Positions 43,701-51,488 of a DNA stretch of 64,000 bases are shown here, piece by piece (within the stretch, counting starts at the first letter, position 1; each line of letters opens with the position of its first letter). The position numbers and the translations under genes are program-made. The DNA is taken from assembly GCA_040756375.1 (NCBI GenBank), contig JBFLZC010000001.1, forward strand, positions 502,901 to 566,900. The letters run 5' to 3'. The notes under the pieces are model-generated. The model was not told the DNA's origin. It saw nothing but the letters and a program-made list of their open reading frames with translations, and made no database searches. Origin of the DNA: VGSG01 sp040756375 (GTDB taxonomy: Bacteria > Desulfobacterota > Desulfomonilia > Desulfomonilales > Desulfomonilaceae).

Positions 43701-44541
43701 CAAGGCTCGCCCGGACGCATTCCTGCCGGATCTGGCAAGGAGCCTCAGCAACATTGGGGCGTTGCTAAGCGATTTGGGCCGCAATGAGGATTCTGTACCA
43801 TATGCCGAGGAGGCGACGGAGATCTATCGGGAGCTTGCCAAGGTTCTGCCAGACGCCTTTGTAGCCCACTTGGCCGGTAGCCTCAACAATTTGGGGCTTA
43901 TCGTCAGCAACCTGGGCCGTCATAAAGAAGCGCTGAGAGCTGCTGGGGAGGCGTCCGAGATCTTCCGACAGCTTGCCAAGGCTCGTCCGGATGCGTTCCT
44001 AGCCGACCTGGCAATGAGTCTCAATAACCTCGGCGGTACGCTAAGTCTACTGGGCCGTCGTGAGGAAGCGCTGCGCGCCGCAAAAGAGGCGACGGAGATC
44101 TATCAGGGGCTTGTGAAAGCTCGTCCGGAGGCGTTCCTGCCCGACCTGGCAACGAGCCTCAACAACCTCGCGGCCAGCCTGGGCGAATTGGACCACCGCG
44201 AGGAAGCTCTGCAGGCTGCCCAGGAGGCCATGGTCATCTATCGTCGGCTTGCCAGGGCCAGTCCGGACGCGTTCCTGCCAGGCCTGGCACGGTCTCTCGG
44301 TTCTTGGGGCGCTTATCTGCGAGCGGGTTCCAGGCTGCAAGACGCTGCTGAAGCGTTTCGCGAGAGTATACGGACCCTTGAACCGTTTTTTGCTTCGCTG
44401 CCCAAAGCGCACCGTGGACTGATGGTCGGGCTGGTGAAGGAGTACCTGGAGGTTTCGCTGGAACTTGGCAAGGAACCGGATATGGAGCTGCTCGAGCCCA
44501 TCATGGACAAGCTCCAGGCCATGAAAGAAGAAGATGCGTGA
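40789..44541 (+). CDS. NLR-like PNP-STAND NTPase-TPR protein, candidate phage-defence protein
   Basis: 1250 residues in three parts. Residues about 5-285 form a nucleoside-phosphorylase/nucleosidase domain: VLIVTAARGEDKAV, CGVCAGNPERTKLGDVIIAD, GLDMEASAIG (about 204-213) and VKGVMDYGEP. Residues about 310-600 are a STAND-type P-loop NTPase: Walker A GAGGSGKTR (344-352), Walker B CLVVIDYAESR, and the sensor-like LRVALLAREIADWW. Residues about 745-1203 are TPR repeats of 46 residues. This effector-switch-sensor order is that of NLR and bacterial STAND immune proteins; related PNP effectors (Detocs) destroy ATP. The expected action is ligand sensing by TPRs, NTP-driven assembly, then nucleotide hydrolysis. 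Start by CGAGG 6-7 bases upstream of ATG 40789. Stands alone. Confidence 0.88.
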   Translation: MDKPVHVLIVTAARGEDKAVREVDEGGLGEWEKAKGPKGYPFKVWVRDYETHDGRLMRVAVTRAYEMGASATGNAAARLVDFYKPQCLAMCGVCAGNPERTKLGDVIIADRVYDYDRGEQIRKSPRARIEFHPDMMTHPLKPQWKQAAEGFNIPSDASWLLERPILAKQPPWAIHVGPMATGSKLVRDKGIWDRLRGTQQRICGLDMEASAIGLTGFLQEVPMIVVKGVMDYGEPERKDIFRSFAARAAAEVLIGFLRQHLEPQGDELTGSRLKHGEPKADKSRKDVLSENIYKDVPSAANPATLLNARYQVVPFFDDLRATELKDLEQWCADDKATSVRLFVGAGGSGKTRLFIEWARRMRDRGWFAGFVREELSEEDMEILLTPWKPCLVVIDYAESRPRLSDFLIRVAERSSNGGQPLRVALLAREIADWWNALQESNDALRHLLSEHLPTRLETVPMEGPLRLEVWKQAANAFADKLVKRTPEDEPDLNNDLFGRPLYLHMAALAAVEELDITANGLLNDIVAHEKRVWSKQFPHSPDFLPRASRMVATVTLRGGVSSVEEAETLNQRIKGPKERSFIQFLRRLYPGSPQSPQARYMAPLEPDLLGEALIEGVLADPNIRQDYLEQVFDGADQSALRTGFTVLSRLSIRRPEEGSEWLRQVLDADVKGRATPAVDACLAVCSESAHAATGVVLERALRREGTPELARDFEERLPEQTVSLREVAVWATEKLLAGMPADPKGEDARNKRAGLLNNLGNRLCDLGRREEALKAADEAVTIRRELARARPDAFLPHLAGSLNNLGIRLSDLGRREEALRAAQESATIHRGLAKARPDAFLPDLAMSLNNLGATLSDLGRHEDALRAAQEAVAIRRELAKARPDAFLPDLAMSLNNVGAMLSALGRREDALKAAQKATDIYRERAKSVPDAFLPDLAGSLNNVGNMLSELGRREEALEATEEAVAIRRRLAKARPDAFLPDLARSLSNIGALLSDLGRNEDSVPYAEEATEIYRELAKVLPDAFVAHLAGSLNNLGLIVSNLGRHKEALRAAGEASEIFRQLAKARPDAFLADLAMSLNNLGGTLSLLGRREEALRAAKEATEIYQGLVKARPEAFLPDLATSLNNLAASLGELDHREEALQAAQEAMVIYRRLARASPDAFLPGLARSLGSWGAYLRAGSRLQDAAEAFRESIRTLEPFFASLPKAHRGLMVGLVKEYLEVSLELGKEPDMELLEPIMDKLQAMKEEDA
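43156..44397 (+). repeat. Nine tandem 138-bp units encoding 46-residue TPR-like repeats
   Basis: Units begin at 43156, 43294, 43432, 43570, 43708, 43846, 43984, 44122 and 44260, exactly 138 bases apart. The protein consensus begins RPDAFLPDLAMSLNNLGATL and continues DLGRREEALRAAQEA. Units 2-8 are close at DNA level (GACGCATTCCTGCCCGACCT recurs), the last is degenerate. A partial unit precedes at 43018. Confidence 0.9.
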
Positions 44542-44681
44542 TCGGGGTCGCGGAGCGACAGGGGACCACGGCCGCAATTGGGTTAGAGGAATAAACCTCC
44601 TGCGGCTTCGGCGCCGAAACCCTGCCAAACGCGGGACTGGATTCCGGCCTTCGCCGGAATGACGAACAAAGGAGTAGTGGG

Positions 44682-45139
44682 TAGGTCGGGTTGAGCCCAG
44701 CGAAACCCGACTGGTTGCATTTGGGCGTGATGTCGGATTTCGTCCCGCGCAGAACGCGGGCCTCAATCCGACCTACAGCTGGGTGTTTTGGCAGTAGCAC
44801 AGATGCCTTATGGTCGTCGCCTCCTGTCGCTTCGCGACCACGACGTATGACGTCGTGGCCACCCAATGAGGCAAGACCTTGCGAGCATTTGTAGGGGCAG
44901 GTCTTGTGCCTGCCCGATTTCAGACGATTGGCCCAAGGGCAGACACAAGGCCTGCCCCTACCGTCAACAGCCCGCGGCGAACCTCCTTGACGTGCTACAA
45001 TAGTGGGTAGGTCGGGTTGAGTCCCACGAAACCCGACACGTTGCGTTTGAGCATGATGTCGGATTTCGTTCCGCGCAGTTGCCTTTGGGTGTGATGTCGG
45101 ATTTCGTCCCGCACAGAACGCAGGTCTCAATCCGACCAA
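44682..45139. repeat. Repeat-filled gene-free stretch after the NLR-like gene
   Basis: GTAGGTCGGGTTGAGCCCAG-type elements lie at 44682-44776 and 45006-45139; the second contains an extra internal copy of GATGTCGGATTTCGT. Between them at 44891-44961 is a GTAGGGGCAGGTC ... CCTGCCCCTAC palindrome. A CCGGCCTTCGCCGG hairpin lies at about 44644. I see no gene in 44542-45297. Confidence 0.75.
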
Positions 45140-45201
45140 CATCGGTGCCATCACGAATCCTGTGGAAGTGGTTGGCAAAATAGGAGTTTTTGGGGAGGGG
45201 T

Positions 45202-45233
45202 CCGGGGAGGCCCTTTTTGTTCGGCTTCCCCGG
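45202..45233. terminator. Terminator-like hairpin before bioF (CCGGGGAGG family)
   Basis: CCGGGGAGGCC...GGCTTCCCCGG with CTTTTTGTTC between. Unlike its relatives it is not next to a stop codon; it lies 64 bases before the bioF start. Confidence 0.6.
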
Positions 45234-45297
45234 CTACTTCCTCAATAGCTCATGGGTTTTGCAACCACTTCTACTGAATCCCCGGAGAAATAGCCCA

Positions 45298-46482
45298 TTG
45301 CACGACATCTTATGGAACAAAGAACTGGACCTTCTTCGAGATCGTGACCTGTACAGGTCCATGCCTGCGGTATCCGGCCTTCCCGGTCGTTTGGTAAACG
45401 TCAACGGCATCCAGGCGATCAATTTCTCAAGCAACAACTACCTCGGACTCGCGGAAAATCCGGCCGTGATGGACGCGGCTGTGGAATACACCCGCCGTTA
45501 CGGCGCAGGCGCGACTGCGTCTCGGCTCATTGTGGGAAACAACGAACCTCACCGGGAGCTGGAGACGTTTATTGCGGCCTGGAAAGGCACGGAAGCCGCG
45601 CTGATATTCAACAGCGGTTACCAGGCCAATGTGGGAATCCTCTCGAGCCTGATGGAAGGACCGGACCAGATCGTTTCTGACGAGTTGAACCATGCGAGCA
45701 TCATCGACGGCTGTCGGCTGTCACGAGCCAAGGTAGATGTTTTTCCGCACCTGGACCTAGAACGTCTGGAAAGACTGCTTACCGAAGGCGCGTATCGCAG
45801 GCGTCTGGTGGTGACTGAGTCGGTCTTTTCCATGGATGGCGATGTTGCCCCTCTTGCTGAAATCCACGGCATCTGCCGGAAGCATGGAGCTTTGCTCATG
45901 GTGGATGAAGCCCACGCGACCGGCGTCATGGGCCCCGCAGGCACGGGCCTCGCCGCGCAGGCAGGTGTCATCCCAGATATCCAGATGGGCACACTCGGCA
46001 AGGCCGTGGGAACCGCGGGCGCGTACGTGGCAGGCAGCCGAACTCTGATAGAGCTGCTCATTAACAAGGCTCGTTCCTTCATTTTCTCGACTGCCCTGCC
46101 CCCAGGCGTGGTCGGCTCTGCGTTGACGGCCCTCCGGATCATCGCATCCGAAGAAGGCGATCGCAGGAGAGTTCTGCTGGCCACCCGTGTGGAGAAATTC
46201 CGCGAGCTCCTGACAGAATCCCTGGGAGCGCCGACTTCACACACTCACATTATTCCGGTCAGGATTGGTGATTCGGCCTTGGCCATGAAAGTCGCGGCCG
46301 AGTGCCTCCAACAGGGTGTGTTTGCCCACGGGATTCGGCATCCGTCTGTGCCTGAAGGGACCGCGCGGTTGCGGTTCACCATCACCAGCGAACACACGGA
46401 AGACGATCTGAGGATCGCAGTGGAAGCCCTTACCAGGGCGATGAAGAGATGGATGAATCGAAAGGAACCCGCTACCAGATAA
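45298..46482 (+). CDS. bioF: 8-amino-7-oxononanoate synthase / glycine C-acetyltransferase family
   Basis: 394 residues of the PLP-dependent alpha-oxoamine synthase family: FSSNNYLGLAENPAVMDAA, GYQANVGILSSLM, DELNHASIIDG, DEAHATGVMGPAGTGLA and GTLGKAVGTAGAYV with the PLP lysine. BioF condenses pimeloyl thioester with alanine; the close relative Kbl uses acetyl-CoA and glycine. No other biotin gene or tdh is next to it, so the choice of BioF is by overall resemblance. I chose TTG 45298, 11 bases after GGAG, because it gives the normal N-terminus (HDILWNKELDLLRDRDLYRS); the frame upstream is repeat DNA. Confidence 0.85.
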   Translation: MHDILWNKELDLLRDRDLYRSMPAVSGLPGRLVNVNGIQAINFSSNNYLGLAENPAVMDAAVEYTRRYGAGATASRLIVGNNEPHRELETFIAAWKGTEAALIFNSGYQANVGILSSLMEGPDQIVSDELNHASIIDGCRLSRAKVDVFPHLDLERLERLLTEGAYRRRLVVTESVFSMDGDVAPLAEIHGICRKHGALLMVDEAHATGVMGPAGTGLAAQAGVIPDIQMGTLGKAVGTAGAYVAGSRTLIELLINKARSFIFSTALPPGVVGSALTALRIIASEEGDRRRVLLATRVEKFRELLTESLGAPTSHTHIIPVRIGDSALAMKVAAECLQQGVFAHGIRHPSVPEGTARLRFTITSEHTEDDLRIAVEALTRAMKRWMNRKEPATR

Positions 46483-46522
46483 GGTTTCAGTTGCTTGCGG
46501 GCAGGAAGATGTTCTCACCGGT

Positions 46523-46690
46523 TATTGCGAGGAATGAATGGTGGGACAGTCCCGCGAGGCGCGGGATTGCCTGTCGTCATCGGGCCGGCAGGGACGCCGG
46601 CCCCTACCAAAATAGGATTGAAGCCACGAGTAAGCGTCGGGCCAGCAACGGTCCGGTAGGGCCGGCGTCCCTGCCGGCCACAGTGTCATC
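46523..46690. repeat. Intergenic hairpins between bioF and the MoxR gene
   Basis: GGTGGGACAGTCCCGCGAGG-type, GGGCCGGCAGGGACGCCGGCCC (about 46584-46605) and AGGGCCGGCGTCCCTGCCGGC (about 46657-46677) hairpins. The stretch 46483-46820 has no gene. Confidence 0.65.
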
Positions 46691-46820
46691 CTTGCACCGG
46701 TGGCGGCCATTGCCGATGTCACTTCTTTGACTGCGCATCGTTATGAAGGACTACCATGCAGTCGTTTCTTGACTTGACCGTGAGATCGGGCAGGCTTACT
46801 CTGGGAAAAGAGAATACAAC

Positions 46821-47729
46821 ATGTTCGATTCCATCGAATCAGTCGAAAAGAGCCTCCTGGACCAGAAGTACATCCCTGAGCGATCCCTCGCGACGGTGAT
46901 CTACTTGGCCGCGCGGCTCAAAAAGCCGCTCTTCCTGGAAGGCGAGCCCGGAGTGGGCAAAACCGAAGTCGCCGCGGTGCTTGCCAGAGCGCTGAAGACC
47001 GATCTCATCCGCTTGCAGTGCTATGAAGGGCTTGACGCGAACCACGCACTCTATGAGTGGAACTATCCACGGCAGCTCCTGGAAATCAAACTTGGCGAAC
47101 AATGCGGCACCGACCCGAGACAGGTCAGCAAGACCATTTTTGCCGAAGAATTCCTCATCAAACGGCCTCTGCTTGAGGCCATTCTTTCGCCCCGCGAACA
47201 AGGCCCGGTCCTGCTCATTGATGAGATAGACCGTTCCGACGAAGAATTCGAAGCATTGCTGCTGGAAGTGCTCTCAGACTTCCAGATATCCATCCCTGAA
47301 ATCGGCACGATTAAAGCACGGCGTCGGCCTGTGGTGATCCTGACTTCCAACCGCACCCGCGACATCCATGATGCGCTCAAACGACGCTGCCTATACCACT
47401 GGATCGACTACCCGGACGAAGACAAGGAGTGTCGCATCATCATGGCCCGCGTCCCGGGAATTGCCCTGGAACTTGCCGGTCAGGTTGCCGCGTTCATGAA
47501 GCGAATCCGCGAAGAAGAACTGGTCAAGCGACCAGGCCTTGCGGAAACCCTGGATTGGGCCGCAGCGCTCCTCGCGCTGGACCGCTCAGCGCTGGATGAA
47601 GAGACCGTGGCCGAAACCCTTGGTTGTATCCTCAAGTACCGCGAAGACCTGGTCAGCTTCAAACAGTTGTGGGATCGGCCTGAATTCAGGGAACCGCTTC
47701 TGACGCAGATCCGACGGAGCATGTGCTGA
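46821..47729 (+). CDS. MoxR/CoxD-type AAA+ ATPase
   Basis: 302 residues: Walker A EGEPGVGKTE, YEGLDANHALYEWNYPRQLL, Walker B VLLIDEIDRSD, sensor 1 VILTSNRTRDI and an arginine-finger-type ALKRRCLYHWIDYP, all typical of the CoxD branch of MoxR ATPases. These act with VWA proteins as metal-insertion or complex-maturation chaperones; CoxD helps mature the Mo-Cu site of CO dehydrogenase. The VWA partner follows 356 bases downstream. No CO dehydrogenase gene is in the window. Confidence 0.9.
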   Translation: MFDSIESVEKSLLDQKYIPERSLATVIYLAARLKKPLFLEGEPGVGKTEVAAVLARALKTDLIRLQCYEGLDANHALYEWNYPRQLLEIKLGEQCGTDPRQVSKTIFAEEFLIKRPLLEAILSPREQGPVLLIDEIDRSDEEFEALLLEVLSDFQISIPEIGTIKARRRPVVILTSNRTRDIHDALKRRCLYHWIDYPDEDKECRIIMARVPGIALELAGQVAAFMKRIREEELVKRPGLAETLDWAAALLALDRSALDEETVAETLGCILKYREDLVSFKQLWDRPEFREPLLTQIRRSMC

Positions 47730-47792
47730 CCGAAAGTGGCCTATGCGACAGGCGCTAAAGCGAGATGCTGATTTGCATTCGGAACTCCCCCC

Positions 47793-47990
47793 TCACCCTA
47801 CCCTCTCCCATCAGGGGAGAGGTGTGATCCGCAGATTACGCAGATGGCCGCAGACACCCTTCCCTCTTTTGGGGCGGCCTTTCCAGGCCGCCAGCAGGCT
47901 AGAATCCCGTGAGGACGCGGGACTGCTCCACAAAAGGAGAGGGCATTCAAACTCCCCTCCCTCGATGGGAGGGGGCAGGGGGAGGGTGAC
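47793..47990. repeat. Composite intergenic repeat between MoxR and VWA genes
   Basis: A CCTTTCCAGGCCGCCAGCAGG block flanked by CTCTTTTGGGGCGG and CCACAAAAGGAGAG arms and by CCCTCTCCC/GGGAGGGGGC sequences; related to the element at 36966. It fills most of 47730-48085 and separates genes that are often adjacent. Confidence 0.6.
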
Positions 47991-48085
47991 AATTCCTTGA
48001 AAATACAGGCCTGGCCACATTATTTTAACCCCTATGGGCATCTATTCCCCCTGAGTGTTCGGATGCCCTGTCGCAAACCCACGCC

Positions 48086-49276
48086 ATGACAAACGCCTCA
48101 CATCGGCTCGATGCAGCCTCTTCCATGCCTCGGGACTCCTTGGCCGCAGCAGTCATATCTTTTGGGCGATTGCTCAAAGGGCATGGCCTGACGATTTCTG
48201 TCCCCGCGGTGATGGACGCGCTCGCGGCGCTCTCTGTGACAGGCGTTTCCAACGTTAATGACTTCAAGACCGTGCTGCGTTCGAACCTTATGACTCGTGT
48301 CGAGGATGGGCCCATATTCGAGCGTTTATTTGCCGAGTTCTGGTTGAAGGCGGGAGACCGCCTGGAGCAAGATGAAGCCGAGGCCGCGGGAGAGCCTTCT
48401 GCAGGTCCGGCAGGAACAGAGCCCTTCTCCGAAGCGGACACGATCCTCGCCGCAGCAGGCATGTTCCCGTCTCAGGAAGAAGCAGCCTGGGACGCTCGGC
48501 CGTACGTGATCTATTCGCCTCACGAGGTGCTCAAGGAACGGGACTTCAAAGAGATATCCTCCGGAGATGATGCCAGAATCGAATCGCTGATTCGAGAGAT
48601 TGTCCATCCACTCTTCAAACGGGTTGGAGTGCGCAAACGGCCGTTCTGGCGCGGCGTGACGCTGGATTTCCGGAAATTGTTTCGTCGAAACGTCCTTTAT
48701 GGCGGCGATATCGTAGAGATCCCTCGTTTGAGGCCCAAACGTCGACTCAAAAAGCTGGTCTTTCTATGCGATGTGAGCGGTTCCATGAATCCGTACATGC
48801 GGTTCATGCTCCGATTCATTAGAGAGCTCCAGGAGATGCCCACAAAGGTCGAGACCTTTGCTTTTGCAACGCGACTTACTCGCATCACTTCAATCTTGCG
48901 TCGCCTGCCCTTCCCCAGAGCGATGGAAGAGATCGGTCATACCGTGCGAGATTGGTCCGGCGGCACGCGCATCGGCAGTTGTCTGGAAGCTTTCACCTCA
49001 TCTTTTGGGGAATCGCTTCTGAGGCCGTCAACCGTGATCCTCATACATTCCGACGGATGGGACCGAGGAGACGTTCGAGTGCTGGAGCGAGAAATGGCAA
49101 GGATTCAGCGCCGGGCATACCGAGTAATCTGGATCAATCCGCTTCTGGGAGGCGCTTCATACGAGCCCACGTGCCGAGGCATGAGGACCGCTCTGCCATA
49201 CGTTGATGCATTCCTCCCCGGACATAACGTGCTCGGACTCGAAAGAGTCGCAGGCACCCTGCGCACGCTGCTGTGA
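48086..49276 (+). CDS. CoxE-type von Willebrand factor A domain protein
   Basis: 396 residues. The N-terminal helical part (VISFGRLLKGHGLTISVPAV) and RKLFRRNVLYGGDIVEIPRL precede a VWA domain whose metal-ion-dependent adhesion site reads DVSGSMNPY, with SGGTRIG and HSDGWDRGD completing it. This is the CoxE family, partner of CoxD-like AAA+ proteins. The ATG at 48086 lacks a clear ribosome site; 48125 is an alternative. Confidence 0.9.
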   Translation: MTNASHRLDAASSMPRDSLAAAVISFGRLLKGHGLTISVPAVMDALAALSVTGVSNVNDFKTVLRSNLMTRVEDGPIFERLFAEFWLKAGDRLEQDEAEAAGEPSAGPAGTEPFSEADTILAAAGMFPSQEEAAWDARPYVIYSPHEVLKERDFKEISSGDDARIESLIREIVHPLFKRVGVRKRPFWRGVTLDFRKLFRRNVLYGGDIVEIPRLRPKRRLKKLVFLCDVSGSMNPYMRFMLRFIRELQEMPTKVETFAFATRLTRITSILRRLPFPRAMEEIGHTVRDWSGGTRIGSCLEAFTSSFGESLLRPSTVILIHSDGWDRGDVRVLEREMARIQRRAYRVIWINPLLGGASYEPTCRGMRTALPYVDAFLPGHNVLGLERVAGTLRTLL

Positions 49277-49295
49277 AGAGGCGTTCGGGAGAATT

Positions 49296-49335
49296 CCGGG
49301 GAGAACTTTTTTGATTACAAAAAAGTTCTCCCCGG
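49296..49335 (+). terminator. Hairpin terminator after the VWA gene (CCGGGGAGG family)
   Basis: CCGGGGAGAACTTTTTTG and CAAAAAAGTTCTCCCCGG arms around ATTA, 20 bases after the stop. The flank GTCCGG...AAAAAACGCCACCTGGCGAGC matches the terminator at 13652 in inverse orientation. Confidence 0.8.
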
Positions 49336-49509
49336 ACCCCTTTCAAAAAACGCCACCTGGCGAGCATTGGCCTTTCTCAATAAAAGCGGCCGGTGTTCGC
49401 AAGAGTCTTGGGCACTGCTGGACGAGCCAGCAGTGGCACCCCGGTACCTCACCACATCCTTGCCACACTCACCGACAAACCAAATCCCGCAAAGATCTGC
49501 GGAGCTCTT

Positions 49510-49538
49510 TTGACAGTCCAACCTTGGAATGGTAACCT
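49510..49538 (+). promoter_or_regulatory. Possible promoter of the radical SAM gene
   Basis: TTGACA, 17-base spacer, TAACCT. The leader would be about 130 bases. The rest of 49277-49677 contains a CACTGCTGG-ACGAG-CCAGCAGTG hairpin near 49414-49436 and no gene. Confidence 0.4.
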
Positions 49539-49677
49539 GGCGCTGGGATTGCGGAGCGAACGCTCCATTGTGGCTCGGCTCGTATGAGCTCGCAAATGGA
49601 CACCCTGATGCACAATTGATCTCATGAATTTCAGATCGGGTGCACCATCGCAATTGCACATTTCGTGAGGAGGTACC

Positions 49678-51141
49678 ATGAACACTCAGCCTCTGCACAC
49701 CGTCAACGTCAAGGGGCCCGGACTCGTCCCGGTGGTGGCCAAACTCTTCTGGAAAGCCCTCTCCATGTTGGTGGACGGCGAAAACCGGGCAATCCGAAGG
49801 GAAAAGGGAGTGAGTCCCGGGGACGCGTTCTTCAATTTCATCAAGCTGTCATTCCTGGAAAACGTGCTCCTGAGGTACCGCTATCCGGTGAAATTCGGGG
49901 ACAAGGTAGTCTTGGACAGCACCTTTCCGCCCTATCCGTCGGCTGCTCTGGAAAAACGGCTTTCCAACTACGTCAATAACCTGGATATGACCGAAATCCC
50001 GTCAGGGATTGTCTCCGTTTCCACGACCAACTCCTGCCCGTACGCCTGCGCATTTTGTTCAACCAATGCCCATCGTCGCACAGAAGACGACCTGGACGAG
50101 GAGCTCCTCAAGAGGACCATTCGGCAGGTTGAGGAGCTGGGTGTGCCCAGCATCATCCTTCATGGCGGCGAGCCTCTGTATATGTATGATCGCTTCCTGC
50201 GGCTGGTAAAGCATGTGAGCCCGGATACCTGCCTGTGGATGTTCACTACGGGTTACGGCGCAACGTTGGAGCGCGCCAGGGAGCTCAAGGAAAACGGCAT
50301 GTTCGGCGTATGGGTGAGCTTGGACCACTTCGACCCCGAGGTCCACAATCGCCTGCGCGGGCATCCCGAGGCGTTCAACAACGCGTGCAACGCTGTGCAG
50401 CACTTCAGAGACGCGGGTTTGTATACTTGCCTTTCTTTGGTGCCGCCACCGGAGTTCTCGGAGCAGGCGAATTTCCTCAAGTACTACGACCTGGCCAAAG
50501 AGCTGGGTGTGGCAGAGATCCGAGTAATGGAGATGAAGCCTTCCGGCAGGGAGGCCTGCCGTGGTGTGACTCCACACAGCCCGCAGTTGTCAGCGATTCA
50601 GAAGGAGCTCTCGTGGGCTTCCGCGTACCGGGACTACCCACCGCTGAGCGGGCTCTCCACATGGCTTGAAAAAGATCCCGCGTTCGGATGTCAATGCCGG
50701 TTCGAGTACCTTTTCGTTACCTCACGGGGAGAAGTCCAACCCTGCGAAGCAACCGAAATATCGTTCGGCAACATCCAGGAAGAGGATTTCCTTACCATTT
50801 ACGAACGTGCGCGGCGGTCGTTTCCTAGGCCTTCTACCGGATGCATCCCCATGATGATGTATGACGAGGTCCGGGAGTACCAAAAAGTAAAGCATACGGT
50901 CTCGTCCCAGGAACGCGCCGCCCTGGCCGCGCGCATCATGGAAGGCTTCTTCGCCAAAGGAAAGATCCCCGGGGTGTATAAGCTTCTCTGGTCTCACTAC
51001 GAAAAGAGGGTCCAGGCCTATCGACGCCGTCGGGCGCGCATGGTGGCACAGAACCAAGGCTATGCTTCGCCGGAAGCTTTGGTTGCTCCAAATCAGTCCT
51101 CAGATGGCATCGGCTCTAAGATAGGACCGCTTGGAGACTAG
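49678..51141 (+). CDS. Radical SAM protein with SPASM-like C-terminal cysteines
   Basis: 487 residues. The [4Fe-4S]/SAM motif is CPYACAFC near residue 120, followed by LHGGEPLYMY (GGE motif) and WVSLDHFDPEVHNRLRG. C-terminal CQCRFEYLFVTSRGEVQPCE and GCIPMMMY supply further cysteines, as in SPASM or HpnH-like proteins. An N-terminal 110-residue region has no recognised domain. The substrate is unknown; related enzymes modify peptides, lipids or hopanoids. GAGGAGGTACC gives a strong start. Confidence 0.88.
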   Translation: MNTQPLHTVNVKGPGLVPVVAKLFWKALSMLVDGENRAIRREKGVSPGDAFFNFIKLSFLENVLLRYRYPVKFGDKVVLDSTFPPYPSAALEKRLSNYVNNLDMTEIPSGIVSVSTTNSCPYACAFCSTNAHRRTEDDLDEELLKRTIRQVEELGVPSIILHGGEPLYMYDRFLRLVKHVSPDTCLWMFTTGYGATLERARELKENGMFGVWVSLDHFDPEVHNRLRGHPEAFNNACNAVQHFRDAGLYTCLSLVPPPEFSEQANFLKYYDLAKELGVAEIRVMEMKPSGREACRGVTPHSPQLSAIQKELSWASAYRDYPPLSGLSTWLEKDPAFGCQCRFEYLFVTSRGEVQPCEATEISFGNIQEEDFLTIYERARRSFPRPSTGCIPMMMYDEVREYQKVKHTVSSQERAALAARIMEGFFAKGKIPGVYKLLWSHYEKRVQAYRRRRARMVAQNQGYASPEALVAPNQSSDGIGSKIGPLGD

Positions 51142-51154
51142 GTTCGGCAGATTG

Positions 51155-51175
51155 GGCAAATCCTTGCGATTTGCC
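51155..51175 (+). terminator. Hairpin after the radical SAM gene
   Basis: GGCAAATC-CTTGC-GATTTGCC, 13 bases after the stop, followed by ATAATTG rather than a long T run, so a weak terminator at best. The rest of 51142-51488 shows no gene that I can support. Confidence 0.5.
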
Positions 51176-51488
51176 ATAATTGTCCCCGCTATCCGATATT
51201 ACTCTTGGCAATCGGCATATATAGCCAGGAAAATTCGGATACGCAGCACACAGATTTCCTGACAAGCTTCCAGAAAACTCCCATATATGCTAAGCTCTGA
51301 CTGGGTATGGTGTGTCCGCGAGGTGCTCGTCTCCCGCCGGTCCGCCTCGATAAGAGATGCCGGCGCAGACGTGCGACGACTCGTAGTTGCACAGGCCTTG
51401 TGTGGGCGCCTCTTTGGCACGGTTCATCATTGCCGACACCACCACCCCGTAAGGCCAACGCCTCCGGAAATCAAAGGATTGTGCTGCG

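Noticed and set aside
43156..44397. Evenly spaced repeats that might suggest a CRISPR array
   Set aside because: Units are contiguous, 138 bp, in frame and encode TPRs; there are no unique spacers. No CRISPR array was seen anywhere in the window.
49315..49698. 127-codon minus-strand frame upstream of the radical SAM gene
   Set aside because: It includes the terminator repeat and hairpin DNA, and overlaps the promoter region; no family resemblance.
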